Shown: positions 26,041 through 35,126 of the stretch, piece after piece | Position numbering within the stretch: the stretch's first letter is position 1 | How the letters are laid out: every line of letters begins with the position of its first letter | Assembly: GCA_031549925.1 (NCBI GenBank) | Contig: JAVBPA010000001.1 | Span: 1 to 64,000 of the forward strand | Reading direction: 5' to 3' | Origin: JAVBPA01 sp031549925 | GTDB taxonomy: Bacteria; Bacillota; Clostridia; Oscillospirales; CAG-272 | DNA length: 64,000 nucleotides | Made by a program: the position numbers and the translations under genes | The notes under the pieces: generated by a model | What the model saw: only the letters and a program-made list of their open reading frames with translations | What the model was told of the DNA's origin: nothing | The model's database searches: none

Positions 26041-26413
26041 AATATACCGCACCTCATTTTTATTTTATAATATTTACTTATCATTTTATAGTAGGACAAC
26101 ATTAAAATAAATTTCACAAAAAATTTAAACATATAGTTTTTATTCTCTTTTATTTAACATATTATTTTAAAGTTGGATTACTATAGCTTCAGCTAGATTA
26201 TAACTCATATTGTTAATTACATTGATTACTAAAGTGTTAATTTTTTTATTTGTTGTCTTATATATGTTAATTGTGATATAATTATAAAAAATTATTTTTA
26301 TAATAGAACAATTTTAATGATTTTATAAAAATTCGAATATATATTTTACATTAAATTATTTGTTTTAAAGTTTAAATGCTATACTAATCTATAATCAAGG
26401 CGGTTGTAATATA
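26041..26413. other. AT-rich intergenic region between divergent genes
   Basis: About 370 bases of very A/T-rich DNA separating divergent genes. Several TATAAT-like boxes occur, one at the end of TTAATTGTGATATAAT, but no pair with clear -35 spacing. It presumably holds the promoters for both genes; I see nothing else. Confidence 0.4.
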
Positions 26414-27169
26414 ATGGCGTATTTTAATGAAATTATCCCGATATCGAAAGAAAAAGACGGATTAACTGTATTATGCGGACTTACAAACCGTGACAATGCA
26501 CATAGAATGAATCCTGTTTTAACACAAATAAAAAGTTTTCCTGATATTAAATCTTTTTATGACGAGGGGAGCGATAAACTAACCCATCCTGTGGTATCAG
26601 TAATTCCGATACTGAGAGATTATCATAATGAAATATTAATAACAGATAAATTTCAAAAATCATATATAAAAGCTACGATAAGAAGCGAAATATATTCGGG
26701 TCCTAAAATAAAATATGATTTTGCCGCAGGGGGGCACATAACTTTAAATGATTTATCAAAGACAGATTTAGAAAGCGGTATTTTATCATTTGAAACGGTG
26801 AAAAATTGTTTGCTTCGTGAAATGAAAGAGGAACTTCGGAGTTTTGATAATAAAATTCTTGATTTTGACGAAAACAAATTGATTTATATAGATAAGTTCG
26901 CATATGATAACTCATTTTCAAGAGAAATATGTTATACATTTGTTTATCCTGTCAGAGGGAAAGCTTCCGATTATTCGGTTTGGGATGATTATAATGACGA
27001 AAATAATAAAAAACGCGAAATAATTCTTCCTGTTATATCGATGAGTTTTGAATCGCTGCGTGAATGGGCTTTGCGACCCGATTGTGATGATGTAATAAAA
27101 TGTCTTATTGGTGAAAATTCAAGCTTGATTTACGATAAAATAAAAAAAGAAATGAATATTGAAATTTAA
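26414..27169 (+). CDS. Nudix-hydrolase-like protein
   Basis: 251 residues. A Nudix-like box is split: GGH at 106-108 and REMKEEL at 135-141 match the ends of the GX5EX7REUXEEXGU motif but are separated by an insert of about ten extra residues, and the Gly after EE is absent. The family hydrolyses nucleoside diphosphate-linked compounds. The altered box leaves catalysis uncertain; a nucleotide-binding or regulatory protein is possible. It stands alone, in front of a membrane protein gene. Confidence 0.6.
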   Translation: MAYFNEIIPISKEKDGLTVLCGLTNRDNAHRMNPVLTQIKSFPDIKSFYDEGSDKLTHPVVSVIPILRDYHNEILITDKFQKSYIKATIRSEIYSGPKIKYDFAAGGHITLNDLSKTDLESGILSFETVKNCLLREMKEELRSFDNKILDFDENKLIYIDKFAYDNSFSREICYTFVYPVRGKASDYSVWDDYNDENNKKREIILPVISMSFESLREWALRPDCDDVIKCLIGENSSLIYDKIKKEMNIEI

Positions 27170-27363
27170 ACAACTATAATTTTATAATAAGTTTTAAAAA
27201 CAAGGTAACTTTAAAATTAAATAAAAATTTTTATTTGCTTTTGCATTACCGAAAAGACTATTTTTAAGTTGAACTACTATATTTAACAAATATCTGTAGA
27301 ATTTATTTTTTTTTGATATTAAAATATAAAAATACTATATTGAAACTACGCACGAGGTTTTTA

Positions 27364-28242
27364 ATGGAAGTTAAAAGAAAAAACGGATTAACAAAAGGAA
27401 TATTTATAGCTGCCGTATTTATAACGGTTTTGTTTACCGCACTACAAATAATTTTATCTTTTTTATATTATGAAGAAGAAGTAAATCTATATATATCCGG
27501 TACATCGCTGCCGAATTATTTTAATATAGCATTCGCTGTTGTGTTAATAGTTATATTTATAATATCATTTTTTATAAAAAAAGATTCTATCCCCTCAAAA
27601 CTTCCCGCAGCGGACAGATTGACTTGTTTTTTTGCAATGTTAACCGGATTTATATTTATTATATCAGCATTTTTTTCCGTTTATTATTATCACAGCGGGA
27701 GATATACATCGATCTCTGAGCAAAGGATAGCGGTTATTATTTTATCAGTTACTGCTTCGGTTTATTTTATAATCACGGCGGTAGCGGCACACCCGCGCCG
27801 TACACCATATGTGTTCTGCGGATTTTTTGTAATTATCTGGGCTTGTATTTATTTAATTTGTATATATTTCGAAATGGATGCTCCGCTAAACAGTCCTATG
27901 CGTATTTCAAATCAAATTTCATTGCTCGTTATTATGATTTATTTTTTATACGAATTACGTTATATGCTTGTTTTGAATGATTCTCCTTCTTCCGCGCTTC
28001 CTAAACCGAGATTGTATTTTGTTTTTTCAATAATAGCATTTGTAATTGTTCTTCCCGTTTCAATTAACGACATTGTATTGACTTTTTCAGGATTCCGTTC
28101 TTCCGGAATTAACACATATTACCGTATAGCGGAATTTGCTATCGCTTTATATATTTTCGCGAGATGCAGATCTGCTGTTTGGGATGAAACACCGATACTT
28201 GTCGCTTCTGTACCGGATGAAGCAAATGAAATCGAAGAATAA
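27364..28242 (+). CDS. Unrecognised membrane protein, eight helices
   Basis: 292 residues from ATG 27364 with CGAGG upstream; the frame is open back to 27313 without a ribosome site. Eight hydrophobic segments are evenly spread, with a short acidic tail (PDEANEIEE). No family motif is recognised. A terminator follows. Confidence 0.65.
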   Translation: MEVKRKNGLTKGIFIAAVFITVLFTALQIILSFLYYEEEVNLYISGTSLPNYFNIAFAVVLIVIFIISFFIKKDSIPSKLPAADRLTCFFAMLTGFIFIISAFFSVYYYHSGRYTSISEQRIAVIILSVTASVYFIITAVAAHPRRTPYVFCGFFVIIWACIYLICIYFEMDAPLNSPMRISNQISLLVIMIYFLYELRYMLVLNDSPSSALPKPRLYFVFSIIAFVIVLPVSINDIVLTFSGFRSSGINTYYRIAEFAIALYIFARCRSAVWDETPILVASVPDEANEIEE

Positions 28243-28304
28243 AATCATACCATAAATTATATAATTTAAATAAATAAAAAACCAAACAAACCGATAAATT
28301 TTTA

Positions 28305-28347
28305 AATAATCTCCCGTTTTTGATGTTATTTTGGGAGATTATTTTTT
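28305..28347 (+). terminator. Terminator after 27364 gene
   Basis: An 11-base stem (28305-28315 with 28333-28343) is followed by a run of T. Confidence 0.85.
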
Positions 28348-28461
28348 GGTTGTATAGTATGTTTTAATTTATCTGATAATCCATGTATTATTTTATTTTT
28401 TTATGTAAATAATAACTGTAACACAAAATATTTAATATATAAAAGGGGATTTAATATAAAA

Positions 28462-28749
28462 ATGCTCCGTGGATGTCAGAGAAGAATGATTGTATTAAAA
28501 AATACAGGAAGCAATATTTTTGATGAAGCTTATTTTTTGCTGAATGAAAAAGCTGCCGAATCATATACTTTAACAGAAACGGATATGATACGGGAAGCTA
28601 ATCGTATCATATCCGAAAGCAGTTTGCTGCCGTATAATAATTATAAAAAACCTAAACCGGCTTATATATCCTGGATTTTGGTGAGTTTGTTTTTAGGCAC
28701 TTTAGTATTTTTATCAATTTTTTTAGCGCTTAAAATGGTATCATTTTAA
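28462..28749 (+). CDS. Small protein with one C-terminal membrane helix
   Basis: 95 residues; AAAAGGGGATTT is upstream. The N-terminal part is soluble (VLKNTGSNIFDEAYFLLNEK is helix-forming) and residues ~70-91 (WILVSLFLGTLVFLSIFLAL) form a tail anchor. Small tail-anchored proteins of this shape are common in spore-formers, but I cannot name it. Confidence 0.5.
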   Translation: MLRGCQRRMIVLKNTGSNIFDEAYFLLNEKAAESYTLTETDMIREANRIISESSLLPYNNYKKPKPAYISWILVSLFLGTLVFLSIFLALKMVSF

Positions 28750-28763
28750 AATTTATATTTTTA

Positions 28764-28997
28764 TTATAAATCGTCGGCGTCTTGTGTTGGCAATTCGTAT
28801 TGATTAACCTTTGGGTTATCTTTATTAAATTTCATATATATCTTACCGCCGGAAACAGCCGCGCTTGCGCTTGTAAATCCGGTATACATCCCAAGCGGAT
28901 CTGTTTCGCTGACCGACGAATATGCCAAAACAGCCTGACTTGCTCTTTCTGTGTTGTTTTTTTGGTTGTTTTCTGTTTTATTTATTTTTCTTTCCAT
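28764..28997 (-). CDS. Small hydrophilic protein, 77 residues
   Basis: GGAGGT occurs 12 bases before ATG 28997, slightly far. The sequence is Asn/Lys-rich at the start, then SETDPLGMYTGFTSASAAVS and an acidic end. The segment ASQAVLAYSSVSETDPLGMYTG suggests a conserved compact protein. No known motif is seen; it converges on the 28462 gene. Confidence 0.5.
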   Translation of the reverse strand: MERKINKTENNQKNNTERASQAVLAYSSVSETDPLGMYTGFTSASAAVSGGKIYMKFNKDNPKVNQYELPTQDADDL

Positions 28998-29453
28998 TTT
29001 TGATTTTATACCTCCGTTAGATATAGTATTAATATATCACCTATAATTAATTCATTTAAATAAATTGTACTTTTTATTTTATTTGTATAATATTGTATTA
29101 AAAATAATCATGCTGTATATAACAAAATAGTAATAAATTATTTTATATAGGTTAATTTATTCTCCATATTTTTATAATATACTATAGTAGTATATTGTGT
29201 TTGTACGCCCAAATTATACTATTTATCTTCACGTATAATCGGAATTTTCCGGAACGTAATGGAAATAAATTCGGCGGTTATACATAAACAATGACATACA
29301 TTGATTTTTACTTTTTGTTTTTCTGAACGCCTGACGAAAAGATCAAGATAAAAATCATTGTTACCTGTTGATATTTTTTAAATATAATCAGGTTTTGTTT
29401 TGTTGTAATAATTTTTATACCCTTAAAAATATAAAAGAACAGAAAGGCTGAAA
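28998..29453. other. Intergenic region with a perfect palindrome
   Basis: 455 bases between the divergent genes 28764 and 29454. A 21-base near-perfect inverted repeat at 29176-29196 (AATATACTA, 3-base centre, TAGTATATT) looks like a repressor operator. The remainder is A/T-rich with no ORF. Confidence 0.45.
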
Positions 29454-31133
29454 ATGGCAAAGAGTAAAAACAACGGCGATAAATTAAAAGTTATATCTCT
29501 CGGCGGATTGAATGAAGTCGGTAAAAATATAACAGTGCTTGAATATAATAACGATATTATAATAATAGACTGCGGATTGGGTTTTCCGGATGATGACATG
29601 CTCGGAGTTGATTTGGTAATACCGGATATAACATATTTAGTAAAAAATGTAGATAAAATTAAAGCTATAATTCTTACGCATGGTCATGAAGATCATATAG
29701 GCGCACTTCCGTATGTATTACGCGATATTAATGTTCCCATATACGGGACAAGACTCACACTGGGTATATTGGGGAATAAATTATCCGAACATTCGTTTTC
29801 TAAAAAACCTAAACTTATTTGTGTTGAAGCCGGAGATACCATTTCTCTCGGTGTGTTTTCTGTTGAATTCATTCATGTTAACCATTCGATAGCAGACGCT
29901 TGCGCTCTTGCTATAAATACTCCGGTAGGTCTTGTACTCCATACAGGAGATTTTAAAATCGATATAACGCCAATTGACGGAGATATGATAAATTTAACCC
30001 GGTTCGGTGAATTGGGTAAACAAGGTGTTACCCTGCTTCTGGGAGAATCAACAAATGCCGAACGTCCCGGATATACTCCTTCTGAAAGCAAAGTCGGTCA
30101 GACTCTTGATAATATATTTCTCCGCAATACGGATAAAAGAATAGTTATAGCTACATTTTCATCAAATGTGCACAGGGTGCAGCAAATAATCGACACAAGC
30201 GCGGAGTATAACCGGAAAGTAGTAATAACCGGGAGAAGCATGTTAAATGTTATAGGAGCTGCCCGTGAACTCGGTTATATGGATGTTCCGGACGGTGTTC
30301 TTATTGATATAAATGAAATAAACCGATGGCCGAAAGAACAGATTACGATTATAACAACGGGAAGTCAGGGCGAGCCGATGTCAGCATTGTACCGTATGGC
30401 TTTTTCCGACCATGATAAAATAGAACTCGGCCCGAAAGACTTGATTATATTAAGCGCAAATGCTATACCCGGAAACGAAAAACTGGTTGACCGTATTATA
30501 AACGAATTGTTTAAAAAAGGAGCAACCGTATTCAGAGATGCTTTTGTCGAAGTGCATGTATCAGGCCATGCCTGTCAGGAAGAATTAAAAATGATGCTTG
30601 CTCTGACAAAACCCAAATATTTCATGCCTGTACACGGAGAATATAAACATCTGGTTCAACATAAAGGACTTGCGCTGTACATGGGAATTCCGGAGACGAA
30701 TATATTTATATCGGATATCGGAAAAACTCTTGAAATAGGAAACGACAGTATAAAATGGGGAGCGACAGTTCCTTCCGGCAGAGTGTTGGTAGACGGAACC
30801 GGAGTAGGAGACGTAGGAAATATTGTATTGCGCGACAGACGCCATTTAGCTCAGGACGGACTTATAGTTGTTGTTGCAACGGTTGATATTGATGATATGT
30901 CGATTATATCAGGACCGGACATTGTTTCAAGAGGTTTCATATATGTCCGTGAATCCGAAGAATTAATGGATCAAATGCGAATTATCGCACAGGATGCTTT
31001 AAATGATTGCCTTGAAAATAATATCAGCGAATGGACACAATTGAAAACAAAAGTAAAAGAAGATCTATCCAAGTTTTTATATGCGAAAACAAAACGTAAA
31101 CCTATGATTTTACCTGTTGTTATGAACGTTTAA
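29454..31133 (+). CDS. rnjA: Ribonuclease J
   Basis: 559 residues, normal length, with AGAAAGG upstream. The metallo-beta-lactamase motif HGHEDH is at residues 76-81, followed by HVNHSIADACALAI, HTGDFK, GESTNAERPG, the beta-CASP part and HVSGHACQEEL. It is an mRNA-processing 5'-3' exo- and endoribonuclease in the cytosol. The alternative name is RNase J2; the intact metal-binding His and Asp residues favour the active form. Confidence 0.95.
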   Translation: MAKSKNNGDKLKVISLGGLNEVGKNITVLEYNNDIIIIDCGLGFPDDDMLGVDLVIPDITYLVKNVDKIKAIILTHGHEDHIGALPYVLRDINVPIYGTRLTLGILGNKLSEHSFSKKPKLICVEAGDTISLGVFSVEFIHVNHSIADACALAINTPVGLVLHTGDFKIDITPIDGDMINLTRFGELGKQGVTLLLGESTNAERPGYTPSESKVGQTLDNIFLRNTDKRIVIATFSSNVHRVQQIIDTSAEYNRKVVITGRSMLNVIGAARELGYMDVPDGVLIDINEINRWPKEQITIITTGSQGEPMSALYRMAFSDHDKIELGPKDLIILSANAIPGNEKLVDRIINELFKKGATVFRDAFVEVHVSGHACQEELKMMLALTKPKYFMPVHGEYKHLVQHKGLALYMGIPETNIFISDIGKTLEIGNDSIKWGATVPSGRVLVDGTGVGDVGNIVLRDRRHLAQDGLIVVVATVDIDDMSIISGPDIVSRGFIYVRESEELMDQMRIIAQDALNDCLENNISEWTQLKTKVKEDLSKFLYAKTKRKPMILPVVMNV

Positions 31134-31202
31134 AACGGAATTTTGAAATTTGCAACGATTTCATTTAGTAATACTTTAAATTATATACAAAATAATTATT
31201 TG

Positions 31203-31250
31203 AAAAGGGAAGAAATTTATTTTCGAGTTTCTTTCCTTTTTCTTTTTTGA
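31203..31250 (+). terminator. Terminator after RNase J
   Basis: A 13-base stem (31203-31215 with 31228-31240, one G-T pair) and a T-rich tail. Confidence 0.75.
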
Positions 31251-31325
31251 TGAATAAAAAATAATAATCAGGTAAACAATTAGGATACAAATTAAATTTT
31301 TACATATGAAAACGGAGTATTCTAA

Positions 31326-31991
31326 ATGTTAAATACTAAAATAAAGGACGATAATTTTTTTCGACGCTGGCTTGTTATATTTTCTTTTACAATAATCATT
31401 TTTGTTTTTCTTTGCGGATTATTAATTCCTTCTAAAGCGCAAAAAAATTTATATGACGGTTTTATTCGTTTCCATGTTATAGCTAATTCAAACACGGATG
31501 AAGATCAAAATGTTAAATTAAAAGTTCGTGACGCGGTTATCGATGTTATGGCAGCTCTTACCTCCGATTGTGATGATGTTCTTTCGGCACAACAAATATT
31601 CCATGAAAATATTGGTTTAATAAAAGAAGTTTCTAAAAAAACTTTAGAAGAAAACAATTTTTATTATGATGTCAATGTTACATTCACAGACGAATATTAC
31701 CCGGAAAGAATTTATGAAATGCGAGACGGCAATGTAACTCTGCCCGCCGGAACTTACCGTTCGGTGCGGATTATATTGGGGAAAGGGGAAGGGTATAACT
31801 GGTGGTGTATATTATTTCCCCCCATGTGCACCGATGCTGCAAAAGCTAAGGAAAAGCTAGCCGCCGCTGGATTTACACAAAATCAAATCCGTATATTAAC
31901 AGAAGGGGACAAAGTAAAATATAAAATAAAATTCAGAGCTTTTGAATTAATTGAAGAATTTATTGAAATGTTAAAAACCAGTTTTAATTAA
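31326..31991 (+). CDS. spoIIR: Stage II sporulation protein R
   Basis: 221 residues. One N-terminal membrane/signal helix (about 16-36) precedes the family core IRFHVIANSNTDEDQNVKLK, VRDAVIDVM, then LPAGTYRSVRIILGKGEGYN and WWCILFPPMC. SpoIIR is secreted from the forespore and triggers SpoIIGA to process pro-sigma-E in the mother cell. It shows that the host makes endospores, which matters for the split spoVT gene. Confidence 0.95.
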   Translation: MLNTKIKDDNFFRRWLVIFSFTIIIFVFLCGLLIPSKAQKNLYDGFIRFHVIANSNTDEDQNVKLKVRDAVIDVMAALTSDCDDVLSAQQIFHENIGLIKEVSKKTLEENNFYYDVNVTFTDEYYPERIYEMRDGNVTLPAGTYRSVRIILGKGEGYNWWCILFPPMCTDAAKAKEKLAAAGFTQNQIRILTEGDKVKYKIKFRAFELIEEFIEMLKTSFN

Positions 31992-31997
31992 ACAAAA

Positions 31998-32033
31998 AAA
32001 GAGATTCGATAATAAAAATTGAATCTCTTTTAT
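31998..32033 (+). terminator. Terminator after spoIIR
   Basis: GAGATTC (32001-32007) pairs with GAATCTC (32021-32027) within a longer A/T stem and a short T tail. Confidence 0.75.
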
Positions 32034-32128
32034 ATTGAGGTTTTTACAATGCAGCAAAATAATAAAATATTGTTTTTCAAAGAAAAGTATTTTTCCAAAA
32101 AATAAAATTTTATCTTCTGAAAAACTAT

Positions 32129-32851
32129 TTACAAAACTTTTGATAAAAATTCTATAGTCCGAGGTTGTTTAGGAGATTTAAAAAATTCTTGCGGATTATT
32201 TTGTTCGATTATTTTTCCGCCGTCCATAAATAATATGCGTGTTCCGACTTCACGCGCAAAACCCATTTCATGGGTTACTACAATCATTGTCATACCTTCC
32301 CCCGCAAGCTCACGCATTACATCAAGAACTTCTCCTACCATTTCAGGATCAAGCGCGGAAGTAGGTTCATCAAAGAGCATTACATCCGGATTCATAGCAA
32401 GTGATCTGACAATTGCTATACGTTGTTTCTGACCGCCGGAAAGACTGGAAGGATAAGCGTCAGCTTTTTCTTCCAGCCCTACCCTGCGAAGCAAACGCAA
32501 CGCGTTTTCATTAGCATGCTCCTGATTTTGCATTTTCAGCATAACCGGAGCTATCGTAATATTTTTCATTATAGTCAAATGCGGGAACAAGTTAAAATGC
32601 TGGAAAACCATTCCCATGCGGCGGCGAATCAAATTTACATTATATTTCGGAGCGTTAATCATTTCACCGCAAAACCATATTTCTCCGGATGTCGGTTCTT
32701 CTAAAAGGTTTAAAGTTCTTAAAAATGTACTTTTACCGCTTCCGGAGGGACCGATTATAACAACCTTTTCTCCTTTTTCGATATGTTCATCAATATCACA
32801 TAATACATGATTTGTAGAAAAGAATTTATTGAGTTTTTTAACGGTTATCAC
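32129..32851 (-). CDS. Polar amino-acid ABC transporter ATPase
   Basis: 241 residues from GTG 32851, giving the usual GlnQ-type N-terminus ([11 protein letters not shown]); the frame is open 8 codons further up inside the permease gene. Walker [11 protein letters not shown]-loop [12 protein letters not shown], signature LSGGQKQR, Walker [13 protein letters not shown]. It powers import through the adjacent permease and binding protein. Confidence 0.93.
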   Translation of the reverse strand: MITVKKLNKFFSTNHVLCDIDEHIEKGEKVVIIGPSGSGKSTFLRTLNLLEEPTSGEIWFCGEMINAPKYNVNLIRRRMGMVFQHFNLFPHLTIMKNITIAPVMLKMQNQEHANENALRLLRRVGLEEKADAYPSSLSGGQKQRIAIVRSLAMNPDVMLFDEPTSALDPEMVGEVLDVMRELAGEGMTMIVVTHEMGFAREVGTRILFMDGGKIIEQNNPQEFFKSPKQPRTIEFLSKVL

Positions 32852-33566
32852 TTTTACGAAGTTTCCTTTCCGCAATAGAAAGCAATTTTGTAAGTCCTAA
32901 TACTATTACCAAATATATGAGAGCGACAACAATCAACGGCGTAAAAGGGTCATAGGTTGAAAACCTTATCCGGTCGCCGGCTTTCGTCAAATCTTGAATT
33001 GCGACATAACCCGCAATCGAAGTCTCTTTTAATAAAGTAATAAATTCATTTCCTAAAGCCGGAAGAATATTTTTTATCGCTTGGGGAAGAACAATACTCC
33101 ACATAGTTTGCATGCTTGAAAGGCCGAGAGAACGTCCGGCTTCTGTTTGTCCGCGGTCAACCGCTAAAATTCCCGCTCTCATTATTTCCGCTACGTAAGC
33201 TCCGGAATTTAATCCGAAAGAAATAGTGGCGATCAATATGGCATTTTTAACCGATACAAATATAACAAAATACATAATCAAAAGCTGGACGACAACGGGA
33301 GTTCCTCTGATAATGTTTATGTAAATATTGCATATAAAATCGATAATTTTAAGCAGGCGTGATTTTTTATTCATCACGGCGGCAACTTTTATTATCGCCA
33401 CGATTATTCCTATTACAACCCCGATGATTAAAGCAAAAAGTGCGATAACTAGAGTGTTTTGAAGTCCTTCGGCAAGCATTTTCCAGCGGCTGTCTTTTAT
33501 AATTGAATTATAAAATTGATTCCCGATATTTAGAAAAAATGTTTTTATGCTGTCTAATATAAACAT
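32838..33566 (-). CDS. Polar amino-acid ABC transporter permease
   Basis: 242 residues with five to six membrane helices and the EAA loop [20 protein letters not shown], typical of the HisM/GlnP family. It overlaps the ATPase gene by 14 bases. Substrate (Gln, Cys, Arg or similar) is unresolved. Confidence 0.93.
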   Translation of the reverse strand: MFILDSIKTFFLNIGNQFYNSIIKDSRWKMLAEGLQNTLVIALFALIIGVVIGIIVAIIKVAAVMNKKSRLLKIIDFICNIYINIIRGTPVVVQLLIMYFVIFVSVKNAILIATISFGLNSGAYVAEIMRAGILAVDRGQTEAGRSLGLSSMQTMWSIVLPQAIKNILPALGNEFITLLKETSIAGYVAIQDLTKAGDRIRFSTYDPFTPLIVVALIYLVIVLGLTKLLSIAERKLRKSDNR

Positions 33567-33675
33567 ATTACCTTACAATACTTTAAAAATAGATTTTTTC
33601 AGGTTATAAATAATTCCGGTACAAAAAACAGGCGGGTTTTTATGCCCGCCATGACATTATACATGTTTTAATTTA

Positions 33676-34443
33676 TTATTCATTTGCTGTGTGATTATAT
33701 ATAAATTCTTCGATTTTTCCTTCATCCAAAAGACGGGTTAATGTTTTATTTATAGCTTCGAGGAGAGTTGTATTACCTTTTTGAACGCATATTGCGTAAC
33801 GTTCCTCAGTCAGCGGTTCAGCTAATTTTTTGAGATCGGTATTTGCGGCGAGGATTTCATCGCTTGTCATTTCGTCAACGACAACAGCTCTTACTTTTCC
33901 GCTCTTTAAAGCGGTGGCTGCGTCAAGGAATGTTCCGAATCTGCTTATTTGAGCGTTTTCAATATCCGATGCGAATATATCTGAAGTTGTTCCTGTTTGT
34001 ACTGCTATAGTCATATTAACAAGTTTATCAGCGTCTGTTATTTCGGTTTCATCGTTTTTTACTAAGATAACAAGTTTAGATGAAACATATTCTATGGTAA
34101 AATCAACATTTTCCTTACGGTCCTCTGTTATAGACATTCCCGCAACTCCGATATCGCCTTTGCCTGATTTTATTGCGTTTACAATACCTTCGAATGCCAT
34201 ATCCTGTATTTCAAGTTCAACGCCTAAATCTGCGGCAATTTCTTTTGCGATGTCAACATCAACACCTGCTACATTTCCGTTTGAAGTATATTCAAATGGC
34301 GGAAATCCCGCGTTTGTAAGCATAACAATAGATCCGCGTTCTTTTATAACATCGACGGTAGGAGTGGGCGCACATGAAAACATAACGGAAACCAATAATG
34401 AAATAACGATTAACAAAGCAAATATTTTAAATGTTTTTTTCAT
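33676..34443 (-). CDS. Polar amino-acid ABC transporter binding lipoprotein
   Basis: 255 residues. The signal ends in a lipobox (VMFSC) so the protein is lipid-anchored outside the membrane. The SBP_bac_3 fold shows GFPPFEY, GVDVDIAKEIAADLGVELE, GDIGVAGMSITEDRKENVDF and VQTGTTSD. It captures amino acids for the permease and ATPase that follow. ATG 34443 is preceded by AAAGGAG. Confidence 0.93.
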   Translation of the reverse strand: MKKTFKIFALLIVISLLVSVMFSCAPTPTVDVIKERGSIVMLTNAGFPPFEYTSNGNVAGVDVDIAKEIAADLGVELEIQDMAFEGIVNAIKSGKGDIGVAGMSITEDRKENVDFTIEYVSSKLVILVKNDETEITDADKLVNMTIAVQTGTTSDIFASDIENAQISRFGTFLDAATALKSGKVRAVVVDEMTSDEILAANTDLKKLAEPLTEERYAICVQKGNTTLLEAINKTLTRLLDEGKIEEFIYNHTANE

Positions 34444-34560
34444 TTTTGTTAAAACTCCTTTATTTTATTTTAATAATAAACTATTTATAATATTAACATA
34501 ACATACAACTGTTGTCAAGGAAAGTTTTTAACATTTATTTTATAAAATGATATAAAAGTA

Positions 34561-34589
34561 TAGACATATGATTAAATTTATGTTATATT
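34561..34589 (+). promoter_or_regulatory. Candidate promoter in the 34.4-35.1 kb gap
   Basis: TAGACA at 34561-34566, a 17-base spacer and TATATT at 34584-34589, pointing into a gene-free stretch that ends in a hairpin at 34913. Confidence 0.4.
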
Positions 34590-34595
34590 GTGCTT

Positions 34596-34940
34596 AAATA
34601 AAAAAAGCGATGCTCAGGCAGTAAAATATACCGGGAAACCCGAAGAGCTGTAATAAATTATTATCGGCAGCCGCACCGAAAAATGTAATAAAAACGCAAA
34701 CGCAAACTTTTTATCTCAAAATTATGGCAGGGACAAAAGATTTTCTATAAGCAAAAATTTTACCGAAAATTCCCGATATAATATTCACTTCGGTTATTTT
34801 TAGCGTCGGTTTTCATTTTTGCAATAAGTAAAAATAAATAAATTAACCTGCGCAAAAACTGTATTGTAACATATAAACGTTTTATACAAACAAAATTCCC
34901 GTATCATTTTTGAAACTCCGGTTATAGCCGGAGTTTTATA
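34596..34940 (+). ncRNA. Possible small RNA or long leader
   Basis: The 680-base gap between divergent genes has no credible ORF. A promoter-like pair (34561-34589) and a hairpin (34913-34936) could define a transcript of about 345 bases. Its first part contains stem-forming pieces (CCGGGAAACCCG near 34632, GGCAGCCGCACCG near 34665). I could not match it to SRP RNA, tmRNA, RNase P or a known riboswitch, and the end is ~190 bases before the glycosidase gene. Confidence 0.25.
34913..34940 (+). terminator. Hairpin with T tail in the gap
   Basis: AAACTCCGG (34913-34921) pairs fully with CCGGAGTTT (34928-34936) around a six-base loop. A strong terminator-like stem with no gene just upstream. Confidence 0.6.
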
Positions 34941-35126
34941 TTCAATAATAAAAAATAAACCCATGCGGAACGTTTTGCTTTTTTGAAAATAAAAGATTTT
35001 TTCGGAATTATTTTTACCCGATTATAGTATGTTCCGAATGATTTTTTTGAATTAACGATAAAATATTTATTTCATATGTAGATTATTTAATCAAATCGTA
35101 CTCGCAGGAGTTTTAATGGAGGTTAT

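Noticed and set aside
28764..28997. Small acid-soluble spore protein
   Set aside because: It lacks the SASP motif and its composition and acidic end do not match.
34596..34940. SRP RNA, tmRNA, RNase P or cobalamin riboswitch
   Set aside because: None of the conserved boxes of these RNAs is present; only a generic RNA candidate remains.
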